A stretch of DNA of 64,000 nucleotides from Cephalopachus bancanus (Eukaryota > Chordata > Mammalia > Primates > Tarsiidae), in assembly GCA_027257055.1 (NCBI GenBank), contig JAPVLO010000322.1, forward strand, positions 1,612,001 through 1,676,000. Direction: 5' to 3'. The position numbers and the translations under genes were made by a program. The first letter of the stretch is position 1. Each line of letters opens with the position of its first letter. Positions 44,871-56,810 of the stretch are shown piece by piece. A model generated the notes under the pieces. That model was not told the DNA's origin and did not search any database. It saw nothing but the letters and a program-made list of their open reading frames with translations.

Positions 44871-46950
44871 CCATTCCTTCCTCTGCACCCCTGGCCAATG
44901 GGCCTGGAATTCTCTGAGGACATATACCACAATTCTCTGGCACTCGCCACAGCCCCTTCCTTCCCCTACCTGCTCTCAGGGACAGGGACAGAAACCTGAC
45001 TTTGCTTACCTGGAGGTTTGCACTCTTCCGCCTGTCCTGGGCCTGGGTCTGCCCCTTCCATCTTTGCTCAGTTCAGTCTGGACTGCCCCCTTCTCCTCCA
45101 GCATACAGACTTGCCAGCTCTCTCTCTCTACCTGCCCAAGACTTCCTTCCTGCTTTCTGCTCCAGGGTCACACCCTAGACACTTCCTCTGGGGTCAAGCC
45201 TTAAAGACAGAACCTTTGACAGCAGGGCTATGGACAGATTCAGGTCTGTGGCAGCTAGGCACAAACCCAAGTCATGAAGATGGCTGGCTCTCCTCCAAGA
45301 ATGAGGATTTTAGCCCTCAGACAACACCAACAGTCAGAGGGAGCCCTAAGAGCGGCCTGGGCATTCCCAGTACTGGCTGAGTGGCTGCTCGACCGGAGGA
45401 AGTCTCCTGTGTTGGCGGGAATTCTGAAGCTCCCCACACATGAGCTCATGGATGGCTAGGTGCCCAGCCCTGCAGTTCATGGTTTTGGAATGTGTCCTCT
45501 GGGCTGGCCTGCTTCAGTCCCCCATCTCGCCACAGCAAGTGCTGCTGTCTGCTCTTGGCCCCTCAAAGCCAGGCAAATTCCATAAAGAATTTTTTTCTAA
45601 GACTGCCAAATTTTTTAAGCACATATGTGCACATGTGTGTGTGCTCAAGCATCTCCTGTGTGCATGGGTGAGCTCATGTGCACCTGTCTCTTGACATGAG
45701 TGGGCATCTGTGTGCATATTTTGTGTGCATATATGTATGCTGTGTGTGTGTGTATTCTGTGCATGAGTAGTTTTAAAGAAACGCAGTGGGATCCGCTTGG
45801 GGCCTGGTGTAGCTGAACCTTATTTATAGCTCTCCTCTGTCTGGTTCGTTTCCTCTAACTTCCCTGCAGAATGATATGAATGAAAATGACACTATTGACT
45901 ATCTTGGTAACCATAAAAGACCTTATAGAAATAAGATTTTTATAGTTTGTGGACTGGGAGAATCAAAAGACTAAGAGTTATGGACTCGGAGGAGAGGAGA
46001 GAATCAAGCTGAGGCGGTCAGAGAGGTCCCTGTGGTGGATCGTCTGTGGGTTTTTTTAAACAAACTCATATAAATAAAGTGATTGTCTTGAAAGAGTTAT
46101 GAGAGCCCTGAAGCCGGTGGGCAATATCTCTGTGGCCTCGGCAAAGGCAGAGGGCGGGCACACTATCTGCCTGAGACCGAAACCCTCGCTTTGTCTGAGT
46201 CCCTGCTCCTGGCCTCCCAGGAGAGGCAGAGGAGGTAGCAGCAAGACCAGCACTGCCCTTTGTTCTCCCAGAGAGCTATATATTTGACAGTCTTGGGAGA
46301 AGAGCCCCAGGGCTGCCGCCCTACCTCAACTAGCTAATGACAATCTATGTACCCCTTCCCGGAAGTCAACTCTTGAGGTTGAGCCTGCAGATTCTGGGTC
46401 GGCAGCCCCTGTAAGCACAAATGGAAAGGACTCTCCCACCCCATGAACACTGGAACTCTGCACCGAGACTTCCCCAGATCCTTCGTGGGAAGCCACAACA
46501 ACAAACCTGCACAGAAAACCCTGGCATCCCCTGGCTGAACCTAAGCAGGTCTATTTTAGCAAAACCCAAACCCAGCTCCACAGACCTTTACTGGCATCCA
46601 CTTTGTATGTGTGCTTTCAAAGATGACACAGAGCTTGTCCTGCCCTCAAGGAGCTCCCTATCTGGTTTTAGAACAGAAAAGGGAGGAGGACAGGAAGACA
46701 TGCCCACAACTGACTGATGCATGAAAACCAAGATGCATTCTCTCATCAAGTACATAGGTATGCAGGTACACAGGCAGGCAGATACAGAGAGCAGTGTTGA
46801 AAATTGGTGGTGAGATTTCTGACTGGTTTCATCCTAACAAATTAGGCACTGGGCCATGGGCACAAGGAGCTGAACCTGATTCGGTCTCAGTCCTAAAAGA
46901 GAGCTCCTACCCAGAGGGGAGAAGGACATTGGCACAAATAACCACAATAC
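44871..46950. other. Low-repeat intergenic DNA
   Basis: About 2 kb with no interspersed repeat recognised. The 142- and 120-codon frames at 44,776-45,380 overlap each other in different phases and show no family. A TG-rich tract lies at 45,625-45,760. The AT-rich block 45,815-45,955 ('gatatgaatgaaaatgacac', 'cataaaagaccttatagaaa') could be a conserved non-coding element, which is inference only. Confidence 0.35.
45625..45762. repeat. TG/CA-rich degenerate microsatellite
   Basis: Alternating purine-pyrimidine words ('catatgtgcacatgtgtgtg', 'gcatatatgtatgctgtgtg') over about 135 bp. Confidence 0.75.
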
Positions 46951-46951
46951 A

Positions 46952-47262
46952 GGTCAGAAGCAGCGGCTCACCCCTATAATCTCAGAATTTTGGGAAGCCA
47001 AGGCAGAAGGTCTGCTTGAGTCCAGGAGTTTGAGACCAGCCTGGGCAACATAGCAAGACCTCATCTCTACAAGAAAAAAAAAATTTAGCCAGGCATGATG
47101 GCATGCACCTATAGTCCCAGCTACTCAGGAGGTTGAAGCGGGAGGATCGCCTGAGCCCAGGAGGTCAAAGATGCGGTAAGTCATGATTGTGCCACTGCAC
47201 TCCAACCTGGGCAACAGAGTGAAACCCTGACTCAAATAATAAAATAAAATAAAAATAAAACA
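46952..47262 (+). mobile_element. Alu, older AluJ-like
   Basis: 'cagcggctcacccctataat', 'gagtccaggagtttgagacc' and 'gagcccaggaggtcaaagat', with a (TAAAA)n tail. Confidence 0.9.
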
Positions 47263-47264
47263 CA

Positions 47265-47665
47265 TTACAGTATGTTAAGGGCTGAATTGCACAAATTTCC
47301 TGGAGAGCACAGGTTATCTCTGCCTGACCAGGGAAAGCTTCTCAGAAGAGGAGACATTTCCACTGAGCCTTGAAAGACAGGTAGGAGTTCACCAGAAAGA
47401 GGAGGAAGAACAAGCATACCTGGAGGGAAAATGGCAACCACAACAGCCTGGAGGTGAGGAGATACAAAGTGTGCTTGGGAAGCTACTCAGGGGTCCAGAA
47501 GGTTTGCTGACTGATGGGAGAAGGGTAAAACTGGAAACAGCTCTTGAGTCAGGGAGGAGAAGCAATCTGATCCAGGGGTCCAGGCAGTGGCAGTGACATT
47601 ATCCGAAGCAAAAAGTCAAGGAGAGATGGGAAAGGCCCTCCTCAGCTTGGCCTCTGTAAACTGTT
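47265..47665 (-). mobile_element. L2-like LINE fragment, antisense
   Basis: 'gggaaagcttctcagaagag', 'gagacatttccactgagcct', 'tgaaagacaggtaggagttc' and 'gtcagggaggagaagcaatc' follow reverse L2 wording. Confidence 0.55.
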
Positions 47666-48215
47666 TCTAGACTTGCTGATAGATTTCAAAGAGTGGACAG
47701 TACCCTTAGCAGCCAACCAGGCAGCAGCCTAGCTCACTGGTGCCTCTTCTGCACTCTGCCCTCTCATTCCAGTGTCCCTGGCCTCCAGTCCCACCCCAGC
47801 CCACTGGGACAACACCCTGTCCATGCCCTCTCCCACCTTCGGACAACTCCGAAAACCAGAAAGAAGCCACTCCATCTGATCGGGCAGCCTGTCAGAATAA
47901 CTGCCAGGTCTGAGAGGTCATCCTGCCTCCTGTCTCCTCTCCCCGGAGACCTGGGGACATGGGGTGAGGGCCAAGCAGTGCCTGTGGCACCTGTCAATGC
48001 ATGGACTCCTTGTCTGCAGGCATCGATTTCTCTCCTTCCTGACCTTTCAGGAGAGGTGCCCTGAATTCCACGTCCGGTCATTACAAAGTCAGTGATGGAG
48101 ACTCTGAAAGACCCAACCCGCCCATCCCCGTGCAGCCTGGCCACCACCCGCCTGCCCATGCTGTCAGCCGGCCAGAGCAAGCGTGTCTGAATCGAGGAAT
48201 GGAGGCGAGCAGAGT
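47666..48215. other. Unassigned, moderately GC-rich DNA upstream of duplicated element
   Basis: Long mirrored frames occur on both strands (47,693-48,064 plus; 47,764-48,180 minus), as expected from composition. I see no recognised domain or repeat. Confidence 0.35.
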
Positions 48216-48219
48216 GGGG

Positions 48220-48340
48220 CTCAATTCACACCAAGGAGAGCCGCAAGGCGAGTTTATGGTTCTTGATTACACCCAGCAGGGAGGCCTTCTTAGTGATGAG
48301 AGAGAAAATATTCAACAACCTGTCTTTGCAATGTGCTGAT
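48220..48340 (+). other. Duplicated element, copy A, with short open frame
   Basis: About 110 bp homologous to 50,240-50,345. Shared words in order: TTCACACC, GAGCCGC, GAGTTTATGG, TCTTGATT, CACCCAGCAGGGA, TTAGTGATGAGAGA, AAAATATTCAACAACCTGTC. ATG at 48,256 opens MVLDYTQQGGLLSDERENIQ... and stops at 48,337 (27 codons). Upstream the same frame stays open to about 48,130. I cannot name the family. It could be a tandemly duplicated exon, a promoter-associated regulatory block, or an unrecognised repeat. It lies outside the CpG-rich zone. Confidence 0.6.
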
Positions 48341-49521
<1,181 letters not shown>

Positions 49522-49689
49522 TCAGCTCCCCCATGGCTCTTCTATGGCCCAACCGAGACCGAGACCGCTTCCACTTTCCTTCCTGCTTCCTCTCCTCACT
49601 TAAGGGGCGGGGAGAGGGAAGGAAAGAAGGCACCTGTGTCTTCACAGAAACAGCAGGATGCCAATCTCCAGGGTGTGTCCTGGGCTCCT

Positions 49690-50705
49690 GTTCCGAGGCG
49701 GCAGGAAACCAGAAGCCCGGTTGCGGAGTGAGGGGAGGATGCCGGGCCTGCCACCACCGGCAGAAGGGAGGAGGCTCCGGCCCAGACCAACCCCTTGAGG
49801 GAACTTTGCAAAAACATCAGAGCCTGCAAGCTCAGTGTCTCTGCCCAGGAAGAGAGGCGTTGGCCACCCGGTGCCCCCAGGCAGGCTGGGTCAGCAAGAT
49901 GGGCGTGCTCTCCAGGCTGCCGGGGGCCAGCGCGTCAGTCGGCTGCCTGCCCTGCCTCCCTGAACCCGGAGCCTGCTGAGAACCGCGTCGGCCAGCTCTC
50001 TGGCTCTGCCGAGTTTGGTACCCACGAAAGGGGAGGGGGCAGCGCCACGGGGACGGTGCCCGAGCTCCGAAACTTTGCACTGAAAGTTAATCCACTGAAG
50101 CGGAGCCCAAAATAAGCGCAGCGCCTAATGTGCCGGGAACTGCCGGTCGCAAGGCCAGGCTGCTAGCGGATGTCTGCGCATCCCCGCCCGCCCCAGCCTG
50201 CATTTAGCGCCAGCGAGGGAGTCTGGGCTGGAGCGCTGCTTTCACACCGACTCGAGCCGCGAGTTTATGGATCTTGATTGCACCCAGCAGGGAATCCTTT
50301 TTAGTGATGAGAGAAAAAATATTCAACAACCTGTCTTTGCATTGGGTGTGTTGGACACACTTCCCTGCTTCGGAATCAGACATATGTGAGTTGTGGGAGT
50401 AGAGCTGCTGTCAGCAGGCCAGAACGCGCCGCGCCTCGCCTCGCCTCTCCTTTCTCCTCTCCTCTCCTCTGCTCTCCTCATCCCGAGCAAGGGCGGGAGG
50501 GGGGGGGGGACCGAGAGGGCCGTGTGTGGCGGGCCCCAGCTCCTGGGAGAGGACAGGCAGCCTCCCGCGAGGCCCCCAGCCTAGGCCTCTGCCTGCTCCG
50601 TCGCCCGGGCCGCCGCCTCCCTCCTCGGCCTGTGCTGCGCGCGGCTGGGCCGTCCTCGGGGAGCCGGCTCCCGCGTGGGGCCCGCTGACAGCGCGCCCAG
50701 TAGAA
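49690..50705. promoter_or_regulatory. CpG-rich island, promoter candidate
   Basis: GC-rich sequence with frequent CpG, densest at 49,980-50,260 ('cgcgtcggccagctc', 'gccgggaactgccggtcgc', 'ccccgcccgcccc') and 50,400-50,700 ('gcgccgcgcctcgcctcgcc', 'gtcgcccgggccgccgcc'). It has GC-box-like words and no TATA box that I would trust. Such islands in mammals usually mark promoters. Both strands contain long open frames of 60-190 codons, as GC-rich DNA will; none shows a family. The gene it would serve, and the direction, are unknown: no coding exon is recognised on either side. Confidence 0.6.
50240..50389 (+). other. Duplicated element, copy B, inside CpG island, with open frame
   Basis: Homologous to 48,220-48,340 over about 105 bp. 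ATG at 50,267 opens MDLDCTQQGILFSDERKNIQ... for 40 codons, with TGA at 50,387. The two copies agree at most amino-acid positions through ...QQPVFA and then diverge. No Kozak purine at -3 (TTT before ATG). The embedding in a CpG island suggests a transcribed 5' exon or a promoter-proximal element. The product, if any, is unknown to me. Confidence 0.55.
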
Positions 50706-51430
50706 TATTGTATTAGTTGGTTGTGAGCTGTGTTCTCGTCAGGGTATCTGAGTTTCACAGAACAGACGGGGTGAGAGTTTTTGTGCTATATCCAGATTGG
50801 CTTAAAATAATGTCGTTTTTGTAGCTTATTAAACCACAGAAACTACACCAAAGTCATGTACGCTGCTGCCAGCAAACTCTCTGAGTTGGGGTTGGGGTAA
50901 GAGCAGAGCCCAGCCAAGGGGTCAGAACCCTCGGATCTGAGAGTTGGAGCCGGGGGAGAGGCAGGAAGGAGACGGAGGGGACTGCAGAAGGCTGGACTCC
51001 GCCCTGACCCCAGATCCCCTCTGGGACGTCTGAGAGCTCGGGAGCCACAGGGCCCTGCTTCCTTTGGGGGCCTGCTGACACAGGGGCCGCTGAGAGTTGA
51101 GGTTCTACCCTGGTGGGAGAAGGTGGATCGAGGTGGGCTCTGCCTGCAGCAGGGAGGAAGGCTGGGAAGGGGCAGGCCCAGCCCCTATCTGGGAAGGCCC
51201 ATGTCTGAGCAGGAGTAAGGGGTGTTTGACCCTCTTTTCCGGGACTGTGAGGAAGAGGCAGGGCCTGGGGAATTGCCAAGCTATAAGGGCTCATCGGTGC
51301 CTCTCCACATGTCCCCACATTCCCAGTCCCAAAAGGATGACTGTGCCCCCTCCCTGTAGAGGTGGGGGAAGGCCTCCTAGGACACAGGTAAAGAGACACA
51401 CCATAGCCGCCTCCCTTCTCTGCCATCCTG
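50706..51430. other. Downstream flank of CpG island
   Basis: 50,700-50,890 turns sharply AT-richer ('gtagaatattgtattagttg', 'cttattaaaccacagaaact') and is unique-looking, including 'aaaccacagaaac' (contains the RUNX-like AACCACA). The 190-codon minus frame at 50,854-51,426 is proline/serine-rich without domains and is mirrored by a plus frame. I do not call it. Confidence 0.4.
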
Positions 51431-51434
51431 TGCA

Positions 51435-51650
51435 GATCTGAGTATCATATCATGTATTAACTAAACTTCATAACAAGTCTATGAGGTGTGTGCTGTAGCG
51501 ACCCCTAACTGCCAGATGAGGAAACTAAGGCTCAGAGAGGTAGAGTGATTTGCTCAAGAACACACAGTTACAAAATGGTAACTTTGGAACTTGAGTCCCA
51601 GGTAATCACAGAATGAGAGTTCTAACCACTGTACCACAGGGCTTCTCTGG
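51435..51650 (-). repeat. MIR SINE, antisense
   Basis: 'tctatgaggtgtgtgctgta', 'cagatgaggaaactaaggct', 'cagagaggtagagtgatttg', 'agaacacacagttacaaaat' and 'gagttctaaccactgtacca' run in reverse MIR order. Confidence 0.88.
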
Positions 51651-51995
51651 ACTTTGACGCTGAAGAATGAGTGGCATACAGCTTTCTCTCTCATGCCATC
51701 TCCTGTTTGAGTTTTTTAGAAATGGAGAAGCCTAAAGAAAGCAAGAACTACTCTGATTGAAATCCATACCCACCCCCCACCCCCCATTTCCTGATTTGTC
51801 CACTGGCCAAGCCTCTGCTGTCCATCAGGAAAGAATTCAGATCTTTCCAGGGCTACCCATGCATGCATACCCCAACCCAGGGGAAGATGCCCTGGTCATT
51901 TTTCACGGGCTTCTCTGGAAAGCGGGGTCTCAGCCACCAAGGGCACAGGCTTCCTTGCCCTCCCGAAGGACAGCAGGTATGACACGAGCTGCTCC
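51651..51995. other. Unassigned intergenic DNA
   Basis: A C-rich run lies at 51,770-51,787. The 156-codon plus frame at 51,757-52,227 runs into an L2 repeat and is not supported as a gene. Confidence 0.4.
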
Positions 51996-51999
51996 TCCT

Positions 52000-52420
52000 C
52001 TACGACTCGTATTCACCCACATACCTAAAATCCTAAAATCCCAGGCATTATTCTCAATGACTCCTTCTCCTACCTCACACATCCAGTCGCCCCCAATACT
52101 GAGGCTTCTACCTCTTAAACAGTGTCCCCTCATCTCCACCCCCAGCCCAGGCCTTATTACCTTTTACCTGGGGGTTGTGGCATCACTCGCTCACCAGCTG
52201 TTCAACCTCCAGTCTCTCCTGCTCTAGGCCTCACTGCACCAGAGTGAGCCTCCTAGGGTGACCGTGCCACTCTCCTGCATGAAAGTTTTATCGAGGGCTC
52301 CCACTCCCTATGCTATACGATGGCCAGCGAAGTCCCTTTACATGTCACCCTCTGCTCACATTTTACCTCATCCCTGTGCACTCCATAAACCAACCACCCA
52401 GGAAGAACAGCCGTCCCAAA
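52000..52420 (+). mobile_element. L2 LINE fragment
   Basis: 'attctcaatgactccttctc', 'ctacctcacacatccagtcg', 'ccagagtgagcctcctaggg', 'gagggctcccactccctatg' and 'tttacctcatccctgtgcac' in sense L2 order. Confidence 0.75.
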
Positions 52421-52639
52421 GCCAAGTTCCTTCGATACCAGCCTGCTTTGGCTCAGTTAGGACCACCCACCTGATACTTGGGCTTTGTGGATCAACTTCA
52501 CATCCCCCCATTTCCCCCTCCCAAAAAAAGACCTACTAGGAACAGAGAGCATGAGACAAATAGAGAGCATCAAAATAGCAGTCCCAATGCCCTGTGAAGG
52601 AGTCCGAGTCCAGGACCACGCTTCTCAAGGCTGTGCAGC

Positions 52640-52868
52640 ACAGTGCCTCTCAGTGCTCAAGATGTGGACCTGAGCCTAAATCCTAGCTCCAGTGTTAGGG
52701 CTTCTCATTGAGCCTCCCTGTACCTCAGTGTTCTCCATCTGCAAAATGGGGCAATAATAGTACCTACCTCCTAAATGAGTTGTGAGGAGTGAAATACCTA
52801 TAGTTAATATATATAAAGTTCCTGGAACAGGCTTGTTATATAGTGTTACATAAATGTTAGCTGCTTTT
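52640..52868 (+). repeat. MIR SINE, nearly complete
   Basis: 'gtggacctgagcctaaatcc', 'gcctccctgtacctcagtgt', 'ccatctgcaaaatggggcaa', 'taatagtacctacctcctaa' and 'gttcctggaacaggcttgtt' follow the sense consensus. Its 3' end is interrupted by an Alu. Confidence 0.88.
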
Positions 52869-52871
52869 ATT

Positions 52872-53163
52872 TTTGTTTTGTTTTTTGAGTCGAAGTCTCA
52901 CTCTGCTGCCCAGACTGGAGTGCAGTGGCACAATCATGGCTCACTGCAGCTGCGACTTCCTGGGCTCAGGTGATCCTTCCACCTTAGCCTCCCAAGTAGC
53001 TGGAACTATAGAACATGCACCACCACGCCAGGCTAATTTTTTTTATTTTTTGTAGAGACTAGATCTCACTGTGTTGCTGGTCACAAACTCCTGGCTCAAG
53101 CAATCCTCTCACCTCAGCCTCCCAAAGTGCTGGGATTATCTATGTGAGCCACCAGCACTGGTC
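52872..53163 (-). mobile_element. Alu, older/intermediate, antisense
   Basis: 'gagtcgaagtctcactctgc', 'tgcgacttcctgggctcagg', 'tgggattatctatgtgagcc', and a (TTTTG) tail. Confidence 0.9.
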
Positions 53164-53229
53164 TTGCTTCTAGTATCATCACTTTACATGGCCCTTTTAA
53201 ACCCACTTCTGTTGTCTTTGACCCTCTCA

Positions 53230-53350
53230 TCCCTGTTGACCTAACAGTTCTCTCTCTCTCTCTCTCTCTGTCACATGCACATCCTCATACACATATGTGC
53301 CGATATTCAGATGCACACACACACACGTACATACAAGCACACACGTGTGC
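53230..53350. repeat. (TC)n followed by CA-rich microsatellite
   Basis: Around eleven TC units at about 53,249-53,270, then CA-rich 'gatgcacacacacacacgta' to about 53,345. Confidence 0.9.
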
Positions 53351-55640
53351 CCTCACCAGCCTCCTTACCCTCAGAGCTCTTCTTGTACTTTGCGGGGTCC
53401 TTTGCAGTCACAGTTTCAGAGCCCTGGCCTCTAACTCTCTACCCCTTGCCACATCAGAATTCAAAGTCAAAAGCTCCCTGAGAACCCCACACAGGTTCCT
53501 CCCCCATCCAGAGGATCAGACACACTGTTTCCCCAGCCAGCCCCTGGCCTCTGCCACACTACTCAGTGGGTGGGGTGCTGGTGCCTAGTGAGGAGTTGAT
53601 GGGAGGTTGGTGCAGTGCAGCCAGCAGGCATGTTGGCAGATGGAGATGGTTCCTGGGAGGATGGGCAGTCCCTTCCAAAATGATTCCAACTGAGGAATGA
53701 CGACTCCTTGTTCAGCTCTTGCTTGGTAGACTCCAGTCAGTCCTCCACAGCAGACCTGAGGACAGGAGTTCCCATCAGAATTGGACATTTTTGTTTCCTG
53801 GGGAGTTTGCTGTAGTGTGCCCTGCGAAGTGCCAAAGGCACTCATTTGTATCTTTCTCCATGACCAGTAGGCATCACGTCTCACTGTGTGATTTCAGGGA
53901 CATCACTCGACCTCTCTGAGCCTGTTTTCTTTTTGCCCAAAGACAAAAATGTATACTTACAACTGTAGTGGGGAGTGATGAGGAAAATGCACAAGAGTGG
54001 GCTTAAGGAATTCTGAAGCATGGGACGGATAAAAGGTTGTTTGCCATCACCTTGAGGGCTGTGCTTGCTCTCCCCTCAGATTCAATTCCTGCCCTGCTCT
54101 GGGACTGCAGGCGCCTCCTCTATGAAGTGTGTCACCCAGTCTCTCCCACCCTCTGGCTTCCAGTCCAAGCTAGCTAATATGTGGCACCAGCAAGACAGAA
54201 AAGGCCGGAAACAAGAGCGACTGGGAATGTGTCCCCGTCTCCTCTCTGACTCACTGCATCCTGGCACTGACTGAGATCATCTATGGCCACAGCTCTGTCC
54301 AGCAGTTCCTCTTCTGTCCCTCCTTCCCTGGTCCCTTCAAGCCCAGGAATGACCACAGCATCCTTCTCCCGTTGTTAATGTCCAGGTGTTTCACCACCCT
54401 TTATTGTTTCTCCTAACCCCGCCTCGCCCTCTCCAATCAGAGTTCTTCGGTGAGGCCTTTCAGGATGTGCTGACTTCCTCAAGCTGATCCCAGTGCAGAT
54501 ACTCACTGGCCCTGCCAGCATCTTCCATGTCCACCTGGCTGTTCTGTGGCTTGAAGATGTCCTGGGCATCCAGCTCAGCCACTGCAGCTTGCTGGGTCAC
54601 TGAGGACCCAGCAGGATGAAGTTGGAGATGAAAGAAAGACAGGAAGGGACTGGAATGATTCTAGATGGTCCCTGTGAGACTCAGCCCCTCAGAGACTCAG
54701 GCCAGGAGTGGCCTTTGTTCCTCACACCTGGAGCTCAGAGCCTACTTTGCCTGGGGTGGAAGCTCTGGTTTAATTAAGGATCTTAGGAGAGAATTCTCTC
54801 TTGTTATTTTCTGAATAAATTAAGGAAGTAACTTTGATGCAATATCATTTTCATCTAATCAGGAACATTCTGAAATTACCATATTGTTTTCCATTAGAAA
54901 CCCCATCAGCCCCCAAATCAGATAACCAGACTGGAGGCTGCCAGGGCCCCTTTGTCTTGGGGCGGTGCGTGTTGTGCTGTAAGGACACAAAGGGGTGCCC
55001 TGCTCCTGCTGTGATCCCTTGTGGGGTCCATGAGATTGCTCATGACTCTGAGCATGAGCAAGGCTGCTGGGCCTTGGCCAGGGCTAGGGAGGGGTCCCCC
55101 AGGCAAAGGGCCTGGGAGGGACCCGGGGAGGCCTGCACTGCAGGTTGGGTTGGAGCCGAACCTACCCAGGAGCTTCTTGACAGTTTGGCTGGGAAGGGGG
55201 AGAGGTCAGGCTTCTTATTTCAAGTCCCATCTCCCACCCTCACCTAGGCAGCCTCCCAAGGACAAGAGAGAGGTGGCACATCTCAGTCCACATCAGGGGA
55301 GAAAAGGAGGTAGACCCGGGATCCAGCATCTGAGGAGAGGCTGAAGACTGCCCATGCAAGGTGGAGCCAGAAGCTGCTGGGAATGTGAGAAATTTCCCAC
55401 AAAACTGATTTCCAATCTCTGATGAAGCTCCCTAAAAGCTTGAGCTGAGGGGCATCAAGCGCAGCAAATTGGGCATGTGGAAAGGAAAATGGGAGAATTC
55501 CAGGATGGGAACACTCTCAAAGGAATGTCACTGCTGCTGTCCAAAGTCTCCTCCTCGAGGGCATCTCCAGCCCTCATGGCAGAGGTGGGCACTGCAGCCA
55601 GCAGGAGGGTCCATGGCATGACCCTTTCTGAGATCCCTTC
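53351..55640. other. Low-repeat intergenic DNA
   Basis: Apart from a weak MIR-like stretch near 53,885-53,960 ('gggacatcactcgacctctc', 'tgagcctgttttctttttgc'), no repeat or gene is recognised. The 137-codon frame at 54,834-55,247 begins in AT-rich DNA and has no family. An AT-rich block at 54,770-54,895 ('ggtttaattaaggatcttag', 'gaataaattaaggaagtaac') sits in GC-richer surroundings. Confidence 0.35.
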
Positions 55641-55651
55641 CAGGCTCCTAA

Positions 55652-55703
55652 CTCTTCATGCACTGACAATGGACCTGTCTCTTCATGCAGTGACATGGAC
55701 CTA
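55652..55703 (+). repeat. 26-bp tandem duplication
   Basis: Units start CTCTTCATGCACTGACAATG (55,652) and CTCTTCATGCAGTGACATGG (55,679). Both continue into a GGACCT word. Two copies, directly 5' of the retrocopy insertion site. Confidence 0.85.
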
Positions 55704-55731
55704 AGTGCATCCTTAAGAAAAGACAGTGATT

Positions 55732-56798
55732 TGGCAAACCTGGGTGGCAGTGTGGTGGTCACCGTGATGACCGCAGGGCTGAGTGACTAAGCATTGGGCT
55801 AGAAGCAGGCCCTGCATCCAGACCGTCTGTGGCCCCTGCTTGCACACAGCCTGCTCCATGGCCACCTCCACCGCCTCATCGGAGCACTTCTCAAAATGCT
55901 ACACAAGATCTTCTACAGCCTCCATGAAGACCTGCAAGGGGTACCTGAGTGGCTGCTGGGGCAGCAGGGACCAAAGAAAAGAAGTTGATCCGAGATTTCG
56001 ATGAAAACAACAGGAAGCAAATTAAATGCTGGCAGAGCTGGAAGAGGAACTACATTAGGCACCCCTATCTTTCCATAACCCCATGATGTCTAAACTTCGA
56101 AACTACCAGAAAGACCCTGGCAAACTCCATCGGGAGGTGAGAAGCACACCTTTGACAGCCACTCCTGGACGTCAAGGAGACATGAAATATGGTTCATATG
56201 CTATAGAGAATGAGCATATGAATTGGCTACCGTCTCAAAAGGCACTGATTCCGCAAGGCACTCAAAATCTGAATGGGGCCACCCAAAGTACTGAGCACTC
56301 TCGTCAGATTGCCAGAGACTGACCAGATTGGCTCAGAAACCATAGAAGGCCTGGGGGGAACAGCAAGATCAGTTGGAACATACCAAGAGTAGACTGGTAA
56401 ATACAAGTGAAAACTTGAGCAAAAGTCTAAAGATTCTCCATTTAATGACCAGAAGAGTGACAACCAACAAGCTGCTACTTTCCATCATCATCTTGCAAGT
56501 TGCTGGAGCTAGCCATCCTGAGAGGTCTGGTTTACTACAAATTCTTTCACAAGCATTAGCTTCCCACAGGGAAGGGTTTGTGAACCAGCACTTTGGCCCT
56601 GTGAATGCATGGTGTTAAGGATGTGGATGGAAGAAGGATGTTGCTCCTGTGAGTTGACAGTGCCAGGATGCAGTGTGTAGCCAGACCGTGGGAGGAGGGA
56701 GGAAAGGTGAAAATCTACTTAAATGTGAAAAAACAGCAACAAGACCAGTGTGATATACCAAGGTAATAAATGCTGTTTATGACTTCTTGAAAAAAAAG
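55732..56798 (+). pseudogene. VTI1B: Processed pseudogene of VTI1B (Qb-SNARE)
   Basis: An intronless, broken copy of the mRNA for VTI1B, a Qb-SNARE of endosome/Golgi vesicle fusion. The start codon lies at 55,858 (MATSTASSEHF). A frameshift near 55,890 leads to SLHEDLQGVPEWLLG, and after further shifts EAN is followed by TAA (56,023) and, in frame, TAG (56,056). The long middle piece 56,083-56,319 reads MMSKLRNYQKDPGKLHREVR... and ends at TGA. Another frame then holds TKSRLVNTSENLSKS (SNARE helix) through NKLLLSIIIL. A last frameshift brings LELAILRGLVYYKFF (membrane anchor) and a stop at 56,557. In total there are about four frameshifts and at least three premature stops. The 3' end has AATAAA at 56,765 and an A run at 56,790-56,797. 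L1-type flanks are likely: TT/AAGAAAAGACAGTGATT at 55,713 resembles AAGAAGGAAGTGATT after the tail. No functional protein is possible. The parent assignment is firm on the multi-block order. Confidence 0.95.
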
Positions 56799-56810
56799 AA
56801 GGAAGTGATT

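Noticed and set aside
50386..51426. Frames of 100-190 codons on both strands in and after the CpG island
   Set aside because: They are proline/arginine/serine-rich, overlap in several phases, and have no family resemblance: the usual consequence of GC-rich DNA.
55858..56559. Treating the VTI1B-like sequence as a functional retrogene
   Set aside because: At least three premature stops and about four frameshifts break the frame before the SNARE helix and membrane anchor.
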